64,000 nt of DNA from Streptomyces bottropensis ATCC 25435 (GCF_000383595.1 NZ_KB911581.1:992001-1056000), one strand, 5' to 3'; positions 51,161 through 61,142 are shown, counted from the first letter of the stretch. The notes: generated from the sequence alone by a model not told the origin. Made by a program: numbers and translations.

Positions 51161-51165
51161 GCGAG

Positions 51166-51351
51166 ATGGCGAAGAAGGCTCTGATCGCGAAGGCTGCTCG
51201 CAAGCCCAAGTTCGGCGTGCGTGGCTACACGCGCTGCCAGCGCTGCGGCCGTCCCCACTCCGTGTACCGCAAGTTCGGCCTGTGCCGCGTGTGCCTTCGT
51301 GAGATGGCTCACCGTGGCGAGCTGCCGGGCGTGACCAAGAGCTCCTGGTAG
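51166..51351 (+). CDS. rpsZ: 30S ribosomal protein S14 type Z
   Basis: A 61-residue zinc-binding S14. The four Cys C24, C27, C40 and C43 form the ribbon ([22 protein letters not shown]). This short zinc form is essential; a longer zinc-free S14 is often encoded elsewhere. The ATG at 51166 with GGAGG ten bases before is chosen over GTG 51157, which overlaps the rplE stop and would add MSE. Confidence 0.96.
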   Translation: MAKKALIAKAARKPKFGVRGYTRCQRCGRPHSVYRKFGLCRVCLREMAHRGELPGVTKSSW

Positions 51352-51398
51352 TCCCTGCTTTTCAGGGATTCCAGAAGCTCTCGGTAAGCACTGGGCGT

Positions 51399-51449
51399 GT
51401 CAGGCGCCCACCCTTCCATGGCTTAGGCTTGGAGGGTTGGGCGCCTGAC
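51399..51449 (+). promoter_or_regulatory. Long inverted repeat between rpsZ and rpsH
   Basis: GTCAGGCGCCCA (51399-51410) pairs perfectly with TGGGCGCCTGAC (51438-51449), with an imperfect inner extension (CCCTTCCA/TGGAGGGT). There is no T-run. The 215-base gap rpsZ-rpsH is long for this operon, so the hairpin may be a regulatory site; S8 autoregulates the spc operon in E. coli, but that site is elsewhere. Confidence 0.6.
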
Positions 51450-51566
51450 GGTAGCCCGTACGACTTACTACGCCGTAGGTCCCCGCACCGCACCCGTCCC
51501 GCCACCGAGTGGGGAGAGGGATGGCGCATACAGGAAACCCCGGCGAGAGAGGCCGAAGGCCAATTC

Positions 51567-51965
51567 ATGACCATGACTGATCCGATCGCAGACATGCTTA
51601 CGCGTCTGCGGAACGCGAACTCGGCATACCACGACTCCGTGACGATGCCGGCATCGAAGATCAAGTCTCACATCGCGGAGATCCTCCAGCAGGAGGGCTT
51701 CATCACGGGCTGGAAGGTCGAGGACGCCGAGGTCGGCAAGAACCTCGTCCTCGAGCTGAAGTTCGGCCCGAACCGTGAGCGCTCCATCGCGGGCATCAAG
51801 CGGATCTCCAAGCCCGGTCTCCGGGTTTACGCGAAGTCCACCTCCCTGCCCAAGGTGCTGGGTGGCCTCGGCGTGGCGATCATCTCCACGTCCCACGGGC
51901 TCCTCACCGACAAGCAGGCCGGCAAGAAGGGCGTAGGCGGAGAAGTCCTCGCCTACGTCTGGTAG
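51567..51965 (+). CDS. rpsH: 30S ribosomal protein S8
   Basis: A 132-residue central-domain assembly protein and, in E. coli, translational repressor of spc. It has [32 protein letters not shown] and the signature [19 protein letters not shown]. The ATG at 51567 gives MTMTDP; ATG 51573 is possible. rplF starts 24 bases after. Confidence 0.97.
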   Translation: MTMTDPIADMLTRLRNANSAYHDSVTMPASKIKSHIAEILQQEGFITGWKVEDAEVGKNLVLELKFGPNRERSIAGIKRISKPGLRVYAKSTSLPKVLGGLGVAIISTSHGLLTDKQAGKKGVGGEVLAYVW

Positions 51966-51989
51966 CGGAAGGGAACGGAGGAAACAGCT

Positions 51990-52529
51990 ATGTCGCGTAT
52001 TGGCAAGCTCCCCATCACGGTTCCCGCCGGCGTGGACGTCACCATCGACGGCCGTACGGTCTCGGTCAAGGGCCCCAAGGGCTCGCTGACCCACACCGTC
52101 GCTTCGCCGATCGACATCGCCAAGGGTGAGGACGGCGTTCTCAACGTCACCCGCCCCAACGACGAGCGTCAGAACAAGGCCCTGCACGGCCTGTCCCGCA
52201 CGCTGGTGGCGAACATGATCACCGGCGTGACCCAGGGTTACGTGAAGAAGCTCGAAATCAGCGGTGTCGGTTACCGAGTGCAGGCCAAGGGCTCGAACCT
52301 CGAGTTCGCGCTCGGCTACAGCCACCCGATCACCGTCGAGGCGCCCGAGGGCATCACCTTCAAGGTGGAGAACCCCACCCGGTTCTCGGTCGAGGGCATC
52401 GACAAGCAGAAGGTCGGCGAGGTTGCGGCCAACATCCGCAAGCTGCGCAAGCCCGACCCGTACAAGGCCAAGGGCGTCAAGTACGAGGGCGAAGTCATCC
52501 GCCGCAAGGTCGGAAAGGCGGGTAAGTAA
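51990..52529 (+). CDS. rplF: 50S ribosomal protein L6
   Basis: A 179-residue protein near the sarcin-ricin loop and GTPase-associated centre. It has [40 protein letters not shown] and the [21 protein letters not shown] signature ([11 protein letters not shown]). SD GGAACGGAGG precedes it. It is followed by rplR after 3 bases. Confidence 0.98.
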   Translation: MSRIGKLPITVPAGVDVTIDGRTVSVKGPKGSLTHTVASPIDIAKGEDGVLNVTRPNDERQNKALHGLSRTLVANMITGVTQGYVKKLEISGVGYRVQAKGSNLEFALGYSHPITVEAPEGITFKVENPTRFSVEGIDKQKVGEVAANIRKLRKPDPYKAKGVKYEGEVIRRKVGKAGK

Positions 52530-52532
52530 GCC

Positions 52533-52916
52533 ATGGCATACGGTACGAAGATCGCTAAGGGCGACGCTTACAAGCGTGCAGCCATCAAGCGGCGCCACAT
52601 CCGGATCCGTAAGAAGGTCAACGGTACGGCTGAGCGTCCCCGCCTGGTCGTGACCCGCTCGAACCGCCACATCGTGGCCCAGGTGATCGACGACCTCAAG
52701 GGGCACACCCTTGCGTCGGCGTCCACCCTGGACTCGTCGATCCGTGGTGCGTCGGAGGACAAGTCGGCTCAGGCCGGCAAGGTCGGCGCCCTGGTCGCCG
52801 AGCGTGCCAAGGCCGCCGGTGTCGAGGCAGTCGTGTTCGACCGTGGTGGTAACCGGTACGCGGGTCGCATCGCGGCCCTGGCCGACGCCGCCCGCGAGGC
52901 CGGGCTCAAGTTCTGA
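52533..52916 (+). CDS. rplR: 50S ribosomal protein L18
   Basis: A 127-residue 5S rRNA-binding protein. It has [39 protein letters not shown] and [28 protein letters not shown]. It is in the spc operon between rplF and rpsE. Confidence 0.98.
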   Translation: MAYGTKIAKGDAYKRAAIKRRHIRIRKKVNGTAERPRLVVTRSNRHIVAQVIDDLKGHTLASASTLDSSIRGASEDKSAQAGKVGALVAERAKAAGVEAVVFDRGGNRYAGRIAALADAAREAGLKF

Positions 52917-52955
52917 GCTCGCTGCGTAGCTAGCGGAAAGAGAGAGGTAAATCCA

Positions 52956-53564
52956 ATGGCTGGACCCCAGCGCCGCGGAAGCGGTGCCGGTGGCGGCGAG
53001 CGGCGGGACCGGAAGGGCCGTGACGGCGGCGCTGCTGCCGCCGAGAAGACCGCGTACGTTGAGCGCGTCGTCGCGATCAACCGCGTCGCCAAGGTTGTGA
53101 AGGGTGGTCGTCGCTTCAGCTTCACTGCGCTCGTCGTAGTGGGCGATGGCGATGGCACCGTCGGTGTCGGTTACGGCAAGGCCAAGGAGGTGCCGGCCGC
53201 GATCGCCAAGGGTGTTGAAGAGGCCAAGAAGCACTTCTTCAAGGTCCCCCGCATCCAGGGCACCATCCCGCACCCGATCACGGGCGAGAAGGCCGCGGGC
53301 GTTGTCCTGCTCAAGCCTGCTTCCCCCGGTACCGGCGTTATCGCCGGTGGCCCGGTGCGTGCTGTCCTCGAGTGCGCCGGCGTTCACGACATCCTGTCGA
53401 AGTCGCTCGGCTCGTCCAACGCGATCAACATCGTGCACGCGACCGTGGCGGCCCTCAAGGGCCTGCAGCGTCCCGAGGAGATCGCGGCTCGCCGTGGTCT
53501 GCCCCTCGAGGACGTCGCTCCCGCGGCTCTGCTGCGTGCGCGTGCCGGGGCCGGTGCTGCGTAA
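52956..53564 (+). CDS. rpsE: 30S ribosomal protein S5
   Basis: A 202-residue mRNA-entry and accuracy protein, where ram and spectinomycin-resistance changes occur. A Gly/Arg-rich N-terminal extension ([20 protein letters not shown]) precedes [23 protein letters not shown] (signature start). The spectinomycin loop VKGGRR is wild type; [17 protein letters not shown] and [17 protein letters not shown] follow. Its TAA overlaps the rpmD ATG. Confidence 0.97.
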   Translation: MAGPQRRGSGAGGGERRDRKGRDGGAAAAEKTAYVERVVAINRVAKVVKGGRRFSFTALVVVGDGDGTVGVGYGKAKEVPAAIAKGVEEAKKHFFKVPRIQGTIPHPITGEKAAGVVLLKPASPGTGVIAGGPVRAVLECAGVHDILSKSLGSSNAINIVHATVAALKGLQRPEEIAARRGLPLEDVAPAALLRARAGAGAA

Positions 53565-53746
53565 TGGCACAGCTCAAGATCACGCAGACGAAGTCGTACA
53601 TCGGCAGCAAGCAGAACCACCGTGACACCCTGCGTTCCCTTGGTCTCAAGGGCATCAACACGCAGGTCGTCAAGGAGGACCGCCCCGAGTTCCGCGGCAT
53701 GGTGCACACCGTCCGCCACCTCGTGACGGTCGAGGAGGTCGACTGA
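53564..53746 (+). CDS. rpmD: 50S ribosomal protein L30
   Basis: A 60-residue protein: [38 protein letters not shown] and [16 protein letters not shown]. The ATG at 53564 overlaps the rpsE stop (TAATG); the longer upstream frame is out of register with rpsE homology. rplO starts 2 bases later. Confidence 0.97.
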   Translation: MAQLKITQTKSYIGSKQNHRDTLRSLGLKGINTQVVKEDRPEFRGMVHTVRHLVTVEEVD

Positions 53747-53748
53747 TC

Positions 53749-54204
53749 ATGGCGGAGAACAACCCGCTCAAGATCCACAACCTCCGTCCCGCCCCCGGTG
53801 CCAAGACCGCGAAGACCCGTGTCGGTCGTGGTGAGGCGTCGAAGGGTAAGACGGCCGGTCGTGGTACCAAGGGCACGAAGGCCCGCTACCAGGTTCCGGA
53901 GCGCTTCGAGGGTGGCCAGATGCCCCTCCACATGCGTCTTCCGAAGCTGAAGGGCTTCAAGAACCCGTTCAAGACGGAGTTCCAGGTCGTGAACCTGGAC
54001 AAGCTCGCCGCCCTCTACCCCGAGGGTGGGGAGGTCACCGTTGCCGACCTGGTCGACAAGGGTGCCGTCCGCAAGAACAGCCTCGTCAAGGTCCTCGGCC
54101 AGGGTGAGATCTCCGTGGCGCTGCAGGTGACGGTCGACGCCGTCTCCGGCTCCGCCAAGGAGAAGATCACCGCCGCCGGCGGTACCGTCACCGAGCTCGT
54201 CTGA
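53749..54204 (+). CDS. rplO: 50S ribosomal protein L15
   Basis: A 151-residue late-assembly protein. It has [60 protein letters not shown] and a C-terminal domain with [21 protein letters not shown]. It ends 33 bases before a strong hairpin, so secY may have separate expression. Confidence 0.97.
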   Translation: MAENNPLKIHNLRPAPGAKTAKTRVGRGEASKGKTAGRGTKGTKARYQVPERFEGGQMPLHMRLPKLKGFKNPFKTEFQVVNLDKLAALYPEGGEVTVADLVDKGAVRKNSLVKVLGQGEISVALQVTVDAVSGSAKEKITAAGGTVTELV

Positions 54205-54237
54205 ACACATCAGGCGTCTCGATGACTTGAGCGATCC

Positions 54238-54276
54238 CGACCGGGGATACCCTACAAATGGGGTATCCCCGGTTGG
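54238..54276 (+). terminator. Hairpin between rplO and secY
   Basis: CCGGGGATACCC (54241-54252) pairs perfectly with GGGTATCCCCGG (54261-54272) around a TACAAATG loop, with an imperfect CGACC/GGTCG extension. Placed 37 bases after rplO, it suggests an end or attenuation point; the 243-base gap then leads to secY, for which I see no clear promoter hexamers. Confidence 0.8.
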
Positions 54277-54447
54277 TCGTTCCTAGGGAGGCAGTCCCGC
54301 CGGTAAGGTGGCCTGCGCTGTCCGTTTTTCACAGGGGACCCCTCACCGGGCACTCGTCGCGGCAGTTAAACGTTACGTAAGTCGTCCTCATCAGAATCTC
54401 AATACCGTCACCCTTGACGCAGTAGCGCGGGGGTCGCAGGAGGCACC

Positions 54448-55761
54448 GTGCTCACCGCGTTCGCCCGGGCGTTCAAGACGCCCGACCTGCGCAAGAAGCT
54501 GCTCTTTTCGCTCGGCATCATCGTGATCTACCGGATCGGCACGCACATCCCGATCCCGGGTGTCGACTACACCGTCGTCCAGTACTGCATCGACCAGACC
54601 AAGAGCAACTCCGGTCTCTTCGGACTGGTCAACATGTTCAGCGGTGGCGCGCTGCTGCAGATCACGATCTTCGCGCTTGGCATCATGCCGTACATTACGG
54701 CGAGCATCATTCTGCAGCTGCTGACCGTGGTGATCCCGCGTCTGGAAGCCCTGAAGAAGGAGGGGCAGGCCGGTACGTCGAAGATCACGCAGTACACGCG
54801 TTATCTGACGGTCGCCCTCGCCATTCTCCAGGGCACCGGCCTCGTCGCCACCGCTCGCAGCGGCGCGCTGTTCAGTAGCTGCCCGCAGGGCTCCCAGATC
54901 GTTCCTGACCAGTCGATCTTCGCCACCATCGTCATGGTCGTCACCATGACCGCCGGCACGGCCGTCGTCATGTGGCTCGGTGAGCTGATCACCGACCGCG
55001 GCATCGGCAACGGCATGTCGATCCTGATGTTCATCTCGATCGCCGCCACCTTCCCGTCCTCGCTGTGGGCGATCAAGGAGCAGGGCGACCTGGCGGACGG
55101 CTGGATCGAGTTCGCCGTCGTCATCGCCGTCGGTCTGGTCATGGTCGCGCTCGTGGTCTTCGTCGAGCAGGCCCAGCGCCGGATCCCGGTGCAGTACGCG
55201 AAGCGCATGATCGGCCGTCGGTCCTACGGCGGTACGTCGACGTACATTCCGCTCAAGGTCAACCAGGCGGGCATCATCCCTGTGATCTTTGCCTCGTCGC
55301 TTCTCTACATCCCGGCGCTGGTCGCCCAGTTCGCCGGTGGAACTTCCGGTTGGAAGACCTGGATCGAGAAGAATCTTGCGCAACCGGACGCTCCGGCGCA
55401 CATCACGCTCTACTTCTTCCTGATCATCTTCTTCGCCTTCTTCTACGTGGCCATCTCGTTCAACCCCGAGGAAGTCGCGGACAACATGAAGAAGTATGGT
55501 GGCTTCATCCCGGGCATCCGGGCTGGCCGACCGACCGCTGAGTACCTGAGCTTCGTACTCAACCGGATCACCTGGCCGGGTTCGCTGTACCTGGCTCTGA
55601 TCGCTCTCGTGCCGACAATGGCGTTGGCACCCCTCGGCGCCAACCAGAACTTCGTGTTCGGCGGTACCAGCATCCTGATCATCGTGGGTGTGGGTCTGGA
55701 GACCGTGAAGCAGATCGAGAGCCAGCTCCAGCAGCGCAATTACGAAGGGTTCCTCCGCTGA
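54448..55761 (+). CDS. secY: Preprotein translocase subunit SecY
   Basis: A 437-residue pore of the SecYEG translocon with about ten hydrophobic helices. Landmarks are [60 protein letters not shown], the 240-275 loop with [13 protein letters not shown] and [27 protein letters not shown]. The GTG start at 54448 has SD GCAGGAGG. The TGA overlaps the adk ATG. Confidence 0.98.
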   Translation: MLTAFARAFKTPDLRKKLLFSLGIIVIYRIGTHIPIPGVDYTVVQYCIDQTKSNSGLFGLVNMFSGGALLQITIFALGIMPYITASIILQLLTVVIPRLEALKKEGQAGTSKITQYTRYLTVALAILQGTGLVATARSGALFSSCPQGSQIVPDQSIFATIVMVVTMTAGTAVVMWLGELITDRGIGNGMSILMFISIAATFPSSLWAIKEQGDLADGWIEFAVVIAVGLVMVALVVFVEQAQRRIPVQYAKRMIGRRSYGGTSTYIPLKVNQAGIIPVIFASSLLYIPALVAQFAGGTSGWKTWIEKNLAQPDAPAHITLYFFLIIFFAFFYVAISFNPEEVADNMKKYGGFIPGIRAGRPTAEYLSFVLNRITWPGSLYLALIALVPTMALAPLGANQNFVFGGTSILIIVGVGLETVKQIESQLQQRNYEGFLR

Positions 55762-56423
55762 TGCGAATCGTCCTCGTCGGGCCGCCGGGTGCGGGTAAGG
55801 GAACGCAGGCCGCGTTCCTGGCCGGGAACCTGTCGATCCCGCACATCTCCACGGGCGACCTGTTCCGGGCCAACATCAGCAAGCAGACGGAGCTGGGCAA
55901 GCTCGCCAAGTCCTACATGGACAAGGGCGAGCTGGTGCCGGACGAGGTCACCATCGCCATGGCGAAGGACCGGATGGAGCAGCCGGACGCCGTGAACGGC
56001 TTCCTGCTCGACGGCTTCCCGCGCAACGTCTCGCAGGCCGAGGCGCTCGACGTGACCCTCCAGGACGAGTCCATGAACCTGGACGCGGTGCTGGACCTGG
56101 AGGTCCCCGAGGAGGAGGTCGTGAAGCGGATCGCCGGCCGGCGCATCTGCCGCAACGACTCCGCGCACGTCTTCCACGTCACGTACAAGAAGCCGAAGCA
56201 GGACGGCGTGTGCGACGCCTGTGGCGGCGAGCTGTACCAGCGTGACGACGACTCCGAGGAGACCGTCCGCAAGCGCCTGGAGGTCTACCACACCCAGACC
56301 GAGCCGATCATCGACTACTACAAGGCCCAGGGCCTCGTGGTGACGATCACGGCGCTCGGCCCGGTGGAGGATGTCACCAAGCGCGCCATGGAAGCGCTCA
56401 AGCGCGAGGACGACGGCCAGTAG
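55761..56423 (+). CDS. adk: Adenylate kinase
   Basis: A 220-residue enzyme that interconverts ATP, ADP and AMP. The P-loop is [15 protein letters not shown] at the start. The AMP-binding stretch contains [11 protein letters not shown] and the [13 protein letters not shown] signature. The LID region has [13 protein letters not shown] and [14 protein letters not shown], so Cys are present but the four-Cys zinc set is incomplete. It is coupled to secY by TGATG and followed after 111 bases by map. Confidence 0.97.
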   Translation: MRIVLVGPPGAGKGTQAAFLAGNLSIPHISTGDLFRANISKQTELGKLAKSYMDKGELVPDEVTIAMAKDRMEQPDAVNGFLLDGFPRNVSQAEALDVTLQDESMNLDAVLDLEVPEEEVVKRIAGRRICRNDSAHVFHVTYKKPKQDGVCDACGGELYQRDDDSEETVRKRLEVYHTQTEPIIDYYKAQGLVVTITALGPVEDVTKRAMEALKREDDGQ

Positions 56424-56534
56424 GCCGTCGGTCGGTACGTCGGCCGCGGTGCCCGAGGAGGGCGCCGCGGCCGTACTGTTGTGTAGGCACACCCAAGACG
56501 TCCAATTCGCGGAAGACGGAGAGCGCAGGCCCTC

Positions 56535-57371
56535 ATGGTGCAGATCAAGAGCCCCGAGCAGATCGCCAAGATGCGCGAGGCGGGGCTGGTCGTCGCGGCC
56601 ATCCACGCGGCCACCCGCGAGGCCGCCGTGCCGGGGGCCTCCACGAAGGATCTGGACGAGGTGGCCCGCAAGGTGCTCGCGGAGCACGGCGCCAAGTCGA
56701 ACTTCCTCGGGTACGGCGGCTTCCCGGCGACGATCTGCACGTCGGTGAACGAGGTCGTGGTCCACGGGATCCCGAGCGACGAGGTCGTCCTGAAGGACGG
56801 CGACATCATCTCCATCGACTGCGGCGCGATCGTCGACGGCTGGCACGGTGACGCGGCCTACACCGCGTTCGTGGGATCCGGCCACGCCCCGGAGCTGATC
56901 GAGCTGTCCCGGGTGACCGAGGAATCCATGTGGGCCGGGATCGCCGCCATGAAGGTGGGCAACCGGCTCGTGGACGTCTCCCGGGCCATCGAGACGTACA
57001 TCCGCCGGCAGCCGAAGCCGGGCGGGGGCAAGTACGGCATCGTCGAGGACTACGGCGGCCACGGCATCGGGACCGAGATGCACATGGATCCGCACCTGCT
57101 GAACTACGTCGAGCGGCGGCGGGGCAAGGGACCCAAGCTCGTCCCCGGGTTCTGCCTCGCGATCGAGCCGATGGTGGCCCTGGGCACCCCGAAGACCGAG
57201 GTCCTCGCGGACGACTGGACCGTGGTGAGCACGGACGGCACGTGGTCCTCGCACTGGGAGCACTCGGTGGCGCTGACCGAGGCGGGGCCGCTGGTGCTGA
57301 CCGCCCCCGACGGCGGCAGGGCCAAGCTGGCGGAGCACGGCATCGTCGCGGCTCCCGATCCGCTGGGCTGA
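56535..57371 (+). CDS. map: Type I methionine aminopeptidase
   Basis: A 278-residue enzyme that removes N-terminal Met. The metal site is built from SIDCGAIVDGWHGDAA (two Asp), GGHGIGTEMH (His), AIEPMVALG (Glu) and HSVALTEAG (Glu). It is of class I type without an N-terminal zinc-finger extension. The ATG at 56535 has only a weak SD. It sits in the common order secY-adk-map-infA. Confidence 0.97.
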   Translation: MVQIKSPEQIAKMREAGLVVAAIHAATREAAVPGASTKDLDEVARKVLAEHGAKSNFLGYGGFPATICTSVNEVVVHGIPSDEVVLKDGDIISIDCGAIVDGWHGDAAYTAFVGSGHAPELIELSRVTEESMWAGIAAMKVGNRLVDVSRAIETYIRRQPKPGGGKYGIVEDYGGHGIGTEMHMDPHLLNYVERRRGKGPKLVPGFCLAIEPMVALGTPKTEVLADDWTVVSTDGTWSSHWEHSVALTEAGPLVLTAPDGGRAKLAEHGIVAAPDPLG

Positions 57372-57441
57372 GTCCTCGTCGCCGAGCGCGTGACCGGTGG
57401 GGCCTGTGGTGCCCACGCGGCGGAGCCGCTCGGTGCCACCG

Positions 57442-57464
57442 CCCCGCGCCCCTGAAGGCCGGCC
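57442..57464. repeat. Short interspersed repeat-like segment after map
   Basis: CCCCGCGCCCCTGAAGGCCGG resembles the core of 60414-60431 and 61102-61124. All three share a CCCCGCGCC core (57443-57451 here), with longer matches between pairs. The 57372-57521 interval is otherwise unremarkable. Confidence 0.5.
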
Positions 57465-57521
57465 CGTCGCTTCCGGGGCGCGTGGCATAAGGATCACCGG
57501 CTCTGGGCATCCTTACCCGAA

Positions 57522-57551
57522 TTCGTGTTTCCGGGGGCCCTGGCGTAGACT
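57522..57551 (+). promoter_or_regulatory. Candidate infA promoter
   Basis: TTCGTG (57522-57527), an 18-base spacer and TAGACT (57546-57551) lie 81 bases before the infA GTG. The -10 is fair, the -35 poor. Confidence 0.4.
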
Positions 57552-57632
57552 GACTCGTCGGCTCTCGTGTTTCCGTGTGTCCTCATTCGGTTACGCCGAG
57601 TCGATCAAGGTAGTCGATTCGAAGGGCGAAGC

Positions 57633-57854
57633 GTGGCCAAGAAGCAAGGTGCCATCGAGATCGAGGGCACTGTCGTCGAGTCTCTTCCGAACGCCATGTT
57701 CAAGGTCGAGCTCCAGAACGGCCACCAGGTCCTGGCACACATCAGCGGCAAGATGCGTATGCACTACATCCGTATCCTCCCTGACGACCGGGTCGTGGTG
57801 GAGTTGTCTCCGTACGACCTGACGCGTGGCCGGATCGTCTACCGCTACAAGTAG
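57633..57854 (+). CDS. infA: Translation initiation factor IF-1
   Basis: A 73-residue OB-fold factor that binds the 30S A site. It reads [39 protein letters not shown] and [22 protein letters not shown], the complete family. The GTG start at 57633 follows GAAGGGCGAAGC. rpmJ follows after 70 bases. Confidence 0.98.
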   Translation: MAKKQGAIEIEGTVVESLPNAMFKVELQNGHQVLAHISGKMRMHYIRILPDDRVVVELSPYDLTRGRIVYRYK

Positions 57855-57924
57855 ATCTTGCCCCCGCTCTCCGTGCCCGGTCTCCCGGGACGCGGGTGGT
57901 GGCACTGACCCGGAGAACCTCACC

Positions 57925-58038
57925 ATGAAGGTCAAGCCGAGCGTCAAGAAGATCTGCGACAAGTGCAGGGTGATCCGCCGTCACGGTCGGGTCATGGTCA
58001 TCTGCGAGAACCCGCGCCACAAGCAGCGCCAGGGCTGA
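57925..58038 (+). CDS. rpmJ: 50S ribosomal protein L36
   Basis: A 37-residue zinc-binding protein: [20 protein letters not shown], then [13 protein letters not shown]. The ligands CDKC plus C27 and H32 are intact, so this is the zinc-dependent form. It is in the infA-rpmJ-rpsM order of the alpha-operon start. Confidence 0.97.
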   Translation: MKVKPSVKKICDKCRVIRRHGRVMVICENPRHKQRQG

Positions 58039-58246
58039 CGCACGACCGATCCCTCTGCTCGATTCGCAGAGATTCGCGCGACGCAAGCTGAATTTGTTCA
58101 TACGCAGGACCCAGGCGAGCTGCTGGCCTGACACCCCCGGCTCGGAGGCCGGGGACCCGAGCCGTACCTACTCTTCGCCATGGAAGAGGCCGGCGGCCGG
58201 GGCCCGGTTCTGTGGAAGACCTCCGACAATCACCAGGAGCCATTGA

Positions 58247-58627
58247 ATGGCACGCGTTTCCGGTGTTGACATCCCGCGCGACAAGCGTGTGGAGGTCGCC
58301 CTCACCTATGTGTTCGGCATCGGCCGGACCCTCTCCCAGGAGACGCTGGCAGCGACCGGCGTCAACCCCGACACCCGCGTCCGCGACCTCTCCGAGGAGC
58401 AGCTCGTCGCGATCCGCGAGTACGTGGACAACAACATCAAGACCGAGGGTGACCTCCGTCGCGAGGTCCAGGCCGACATCCGCCGCAAGGTGGAGATCGG
58501 CTGCTACCAGGGCCTCCGTCACCGTCGTGGTCTGCCCGTCCGCGGTCAGCGCACCAGCACCAACGCCCGCACCCGCAAGGGCCCGCGTCGCGCCATCGCC
58601 GGTAAGAAGAAGCCGGGCAAGAAGTAG
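58247..58627 (+). CDS. rpsM: 30S ribosomal protein S13
   Basis: A 126-residue 30S head protein with inter-subunit contacts. It begins [20 protein letters not shown], has [15 protein letters not shown], and the signature [21 protein letters not shown] with a basic tail KKPGKK. It has SD CCAGGAG. A 208-base gap precedes it, with no ORF; rpsK follows after 70 bases. Confidence 0.98.
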   Translation: MARVSGVDIPRDKRVEVALTYVFGIGRTLSQETLAATGVNPDTRVRDLSEEQLVAIREYVDNNIKTEGDLRREVQADIRRKVEIGCYQGLRHRRGLPVRGQRTSTNARTRKGPRRAIAGKKKPGKK

Positions 58628-58697
58628 TCCTCAGCGGACAACGCTTCATCAGCGGTCTTCGCTGTAGGACCGACCACCTCCCCGTAGGAGTTTGTAG

Positions 58698-59102
58698 ATG
58701 CCCCCCAAGGGTCGTCAGGGCGCTGCCAAGAAGGTGCGCCGCAAGGAAAAGAAGAACGTCGCTCACGGCCACGCGCACATCAAGAGCACGTTCAACAACA
58801 CGATCGTCTCCATCACGGACCCCTCGGGCAACGTGATCTCCTGGGCCTCCGCCGGCCACGTCGGCTTCAAGGGCTCCCGGAAGTCCACGCCGTTCGCCGC
58901 GCAGATGGCCGCCGAGTCGGCCGCCCGTCGCGCGCAGGAGCACGGCATGCGCAAGGTCGACGTGTTCGTCAAGGGCCCGGGTTCGGGTCGTGAGACGGCC
59001 ATCCGTTCGCTGCAGGCGACCGGTCTCGAGGTCGGCTCCATCCAGGACGTCACGCCCACCCCGCACAACGGCTGCCGTCCGCCCAAGCGCCGCCGCGTCT
59101 GA
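58698..59102 (+). CDS. rpsK: 30S ribosomal protein S11
   Basis: A 134-residue platform protein at the mRNA exit/E-site region. It has basic N-terminal [40 protein letters not shown], and the signature [51 protein letters not shown] is present. Its 3' end is partly duplicated downstream, and rpsD is absent between it and rpoA. Confidence 0.98.
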   Translation: MPPKGRQGAAKKVRRKEKKNVAHGHAHIKSTFNNTIVSITDPSGNVISWASAGHVGFKGSRKSTPFAAQMAAESAARRAQEHGMRKVDVFVKGPGSGRETAIRSLQATGLEVGSIQDVTPTPHNGCRPPKRRRV

Positions 59103-59169
59103 CGCACCGGCTCCGGGCGGCTCGGCTTCCGGCTGAGGGCGTGGGGGTTGTCCCCCGCAACGTCGCAGC

Positions 59170-59204
59170 ACGGCTGCCGTCCGTCCAGGCGCCGCCGCGT
59201 CCGA
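59170..59204 (+). repeat. Partial duplicate of the rpsK 3' end
   Basis: Bases 59170-59204 (ACGGCTGCCGTCCGTCCAGG and on) match 59068-59102, the last codons of rpsK, at all but a few positions over 35 bases. It carries no SD and is not preceded by a start codon. Confidence 0.75.
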
Positions 59205-59248
59205 TCTTCCGCAGATCTTCGACGCAGGCTGCTTGGTCTGAGGTTTTC

Positions 59249-59280
59249 GGGCGGTACGGCTCCTTCGGGTCGTATCGCCC
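59249..59280 (+). terminator. Hairpin ahead of rpoA
   Basis: GGGCGGTACG (59249-59258) pairs with CGTATCGCCC (59271-59280) with one G-U, across a 12-nt loop, 60 bases before rpoA. No T-run follows. It could be the end of the rpsM-rpsK segment or an attenuator for rpoA. Confidence 0.55.
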
Positions 59281-59340
59281 GTACCCTTGTTACACCTCAG
59301 GGCGTCAAATAGCGGGCGCCCCTGACAGAAGGATCTCCCT

Positions 59341-60363
59341 ATGCTGATCGCTCAGCGTCCCTCGCTGACCGAAGAGGTCGTCGACGAATTCCGCTCCCGG
59401 TTCGTGATCGAGCCGCTGGAGCCGGGCTTCGGCTACACCCTCGGCAACAGCCTCCGCCGCACGCTCCTCTCCTCGATCCCGGGTGCGGCGGTCACGTCCA
59501 TCCGTATCGACGGTGTCCTGCACGAGTTCACCACCGTGCCGGGCGTCAAGGAGGACGTCACCGACCTGATCCTCAACATCAAGCAGCTGGTCGTCTCCTC
59601 GGAGCACGACGAGCCGGTCGTGATGTACCTGCGCAAGCAGGGCCCGGGTCTGGTCACCGCCGCCGACATCGCGCCCCCGGCCGGTGTCGAGGTGCACAAC
59701 CCCGACCTCGTCCTCGCCACGCTCAACGGCAAGGGCAAGCTGGAGATGGAGCTGACGGTCGAGCGTGGCCGCGGTTACGTCTCCGCCGTGCAGAACAAGC
59801 AGGTGGGCCAGGAGATCGGCCGTATCCCGGTCGACTCCATCTACTCGCCGGTCCTCAAGGTCACGTACAAGGTCGAGGCGACTCGTGTCGAGCAGCGCAC
59901 CGACTTCGACAAGCTGATCGTCGACGTCGAGACCAAGCAGGCCATGCGTCCCCGTGACGCCATGGCGTCGGCCGGTAAGACCCTGGTCGAGCTGTTCGGT
60001 CTGGCCCGTGAGCTGAACATCGACGCCGAGGGCATCGACATGGGTCCGTCCCCGACGGACGCCGCGCTCGCCGCCGATCTGGCGCTGCCGATCGAGGAGC
60101 TGGAGCTCACCGTTCGGTCGTACAACTGCCTCAAGCGTGAGGGCATCCACTCCGTGGGTGAGCTGGTCGCGCGCTCCGAGGCCGACCTGCTCGACATCCG
60201 CAACTTCGGTGCGAAGTCGATCGACGAGGTCAAGGCCAAGCTGGCGGGTATGGGCCTGGCGCTCAAGGACTCGCCTCCCGGCTTCGACCCCACCGCCGCG
60301 GCGGACGCGTTCGGCGCGGACGACGACGCGGACGCGGGCTTCGTGGAGACCGAGCAGTACTAA
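59341..60363 (+). CDS. rpoA: DNA-directed RNA polymerase subunit alpha
   Basis: A 340-residue alpha subunit. The N-terminal assembly domain has [41 protein letters not shown], a family signature. The C-terminal DNA- and activator-binding domain (from residue 250) has [20 protein letters not shown] and [18 protein letters not shown]. An acidic Asp-rich tail ([16 protein letters not shown]) closes it. SD AGAAGGA precedes ATG 59341. It joins rplQ 180 bases later. Confidence 0.98.
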   Translation: MLIAQRPSLTEEVVDEFRSRFVIEPLEPGFGYTLGNSLRRTLLSSIPGAAVTSIRIDGVLHEFTTVPGVKEDVTDLILNIKQLVVSSEHDEPVVMYLRKQGPGLVTAADIAPPAGVEVHNPDLVLATLNGKGKLEMELTVERGRGYVSAVQNKQVGQEIGRIPVDSIYSPVLKVTYKVEATRVEQRTDFDKLIVDVETKQAMRPRDAMASAGKTLVELFGLARELNIDAEGIDMGPSPTDAALAADLALPIEELELTVRSYNCLKREGIHSVGELVARSEADLLDIRNFGAKSIDEVKAKLAGMGLALKDSPPGFDPTAAADAFGADDDADAGFVETEQY

Positions 60364-60413
60364 GAGCTCGGGCCATCGGGTCCGTACTCGGGCGCGGGTG
60401 CGCTGTGCTTGAT

Positions 60414-60464
60414 CGCGCAGTTCCCCGCGCCGCTTCCGGGCAGGCCCTTCGGGGCCTCGCCCGG
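60414..60464. repeat. Interspersed repeat copy and hairpin after rpoA
   Basis: CGCGCAGTTCCCCGCGCC (60414-60431) matches the core at 61102-61119. It is followed by a CCGGGC/GCCCGG hairpin (60436-60464), with GGCC pairing inside. The region 60364-60543 otherwise contains no gene. Confidence 0.65.
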
Positions 60465-60543
60465 ATCTCTGACAGGCGACCGTCTGCTCAGATACTGACT
60501 CCGGTACCTAGTACGGCCGGGGCAGACACCTAGGAGAAACACC

Positions 60544-61050
60544 ATGCCGAAGCCCACCAAGGGTGCCCGTCTGGGCGGCAGCGCCGCGCACGAGAAGCTG
60601 CTCCTCGCGAACCTCGCGAAGAGCCTCTTCGAGCACGGCCGCATCACCACCACCGAGGCGAAGGCCCGCCGTCTGCGGCCGTACGCCGAGCGTCTGGTCA
60701 CCAAGGCGAAGAAGGGCGACCTTCACAACCGCCGTCAGGTGCTCCAGGTCATCACGGACAAGAGCATCGTGCACACGCTCTTCACCGAGATCGGCCCGCG
60801 GTACGAGAACCGTCCCGGTGGCTACACCCGCATCACCAAGATCGGTAACCGTCGTGGCGACAACGCGCCCATGGCTGTCATCGAGCTGGTCGAGGCGCTG
60901 ACGGTCGCGCAGCAGGCCACCGGTGAGGCCGAGGCCGCCACCAAGCGTGCCGCGAAGGACGCGGAGGCGCCGGCCGCCGAGGCCAAGGTGGACACCACCA
61001 AGGCTGACGAGGCTGCCGACGAGGCTGCCGAGGAGTCGAAGGACGCGTAA
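60544..61050 (+). CDS. rplQ: 50S ribosomal protein L17
   Basis: A 168-residue protein near the exit tunnel. It has [33 protein letters not shown] text ([20 protein letters not shown]), and [17 protein letters not shown]. The last ~45 residues are an Ala/Glu/Lys low-complexity tail ([20 protein letters not shown]), longer than in E. coli and common in actinobacteria. It is the last gene of the alpha unit. Confidence 0.97.
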   Translation: MPKPTKGARLGGSAAHEKLLLANLAKSLFEHGRITTTEAKARRLRPYAERLVTKAKKGDLHNRRQVLQVITDKSIVHTLFTEIGPRYENRPGGYTRITKIGNRRGDNAPMAVIELVEALTVAQQATGEAEAATKRAAKDAEAPAAEAKVDTTKADEAADEAAEESKDA

Positions 61051-61101
61051 GCGTTCCGCGGGGGACTGTGCGAGGGCGGCCTCGGGTTCGTCGTGGTCGT
61101 T

Positions 61102-61124
61102 CGCGCAGTTCCCCGCGCCCCTGA
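61102..61124. repeat. Interspersed repeat copy between rplQ and truA
   Basis: CGCGCAGTTCCCCGCGCCCCT begins at 61102 and is followed by GAAAGACGGGGCG, which could pair with the CGCCCC core. Short repeats with this core are abundant in Streptomyces intergenic DNA as I know them; copies here are at 60414 and, in part, 57442. Confidence 0.65.
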
Positions 61125-61142
61125 AAGACGGGGCGCAGTGTG

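Noticed and set aside
57372..57521. Extra gene between map and infA
   Set aside because: Short GC-rich frames without SD or conserved text; only a repeat-like segment and a weak promoter.
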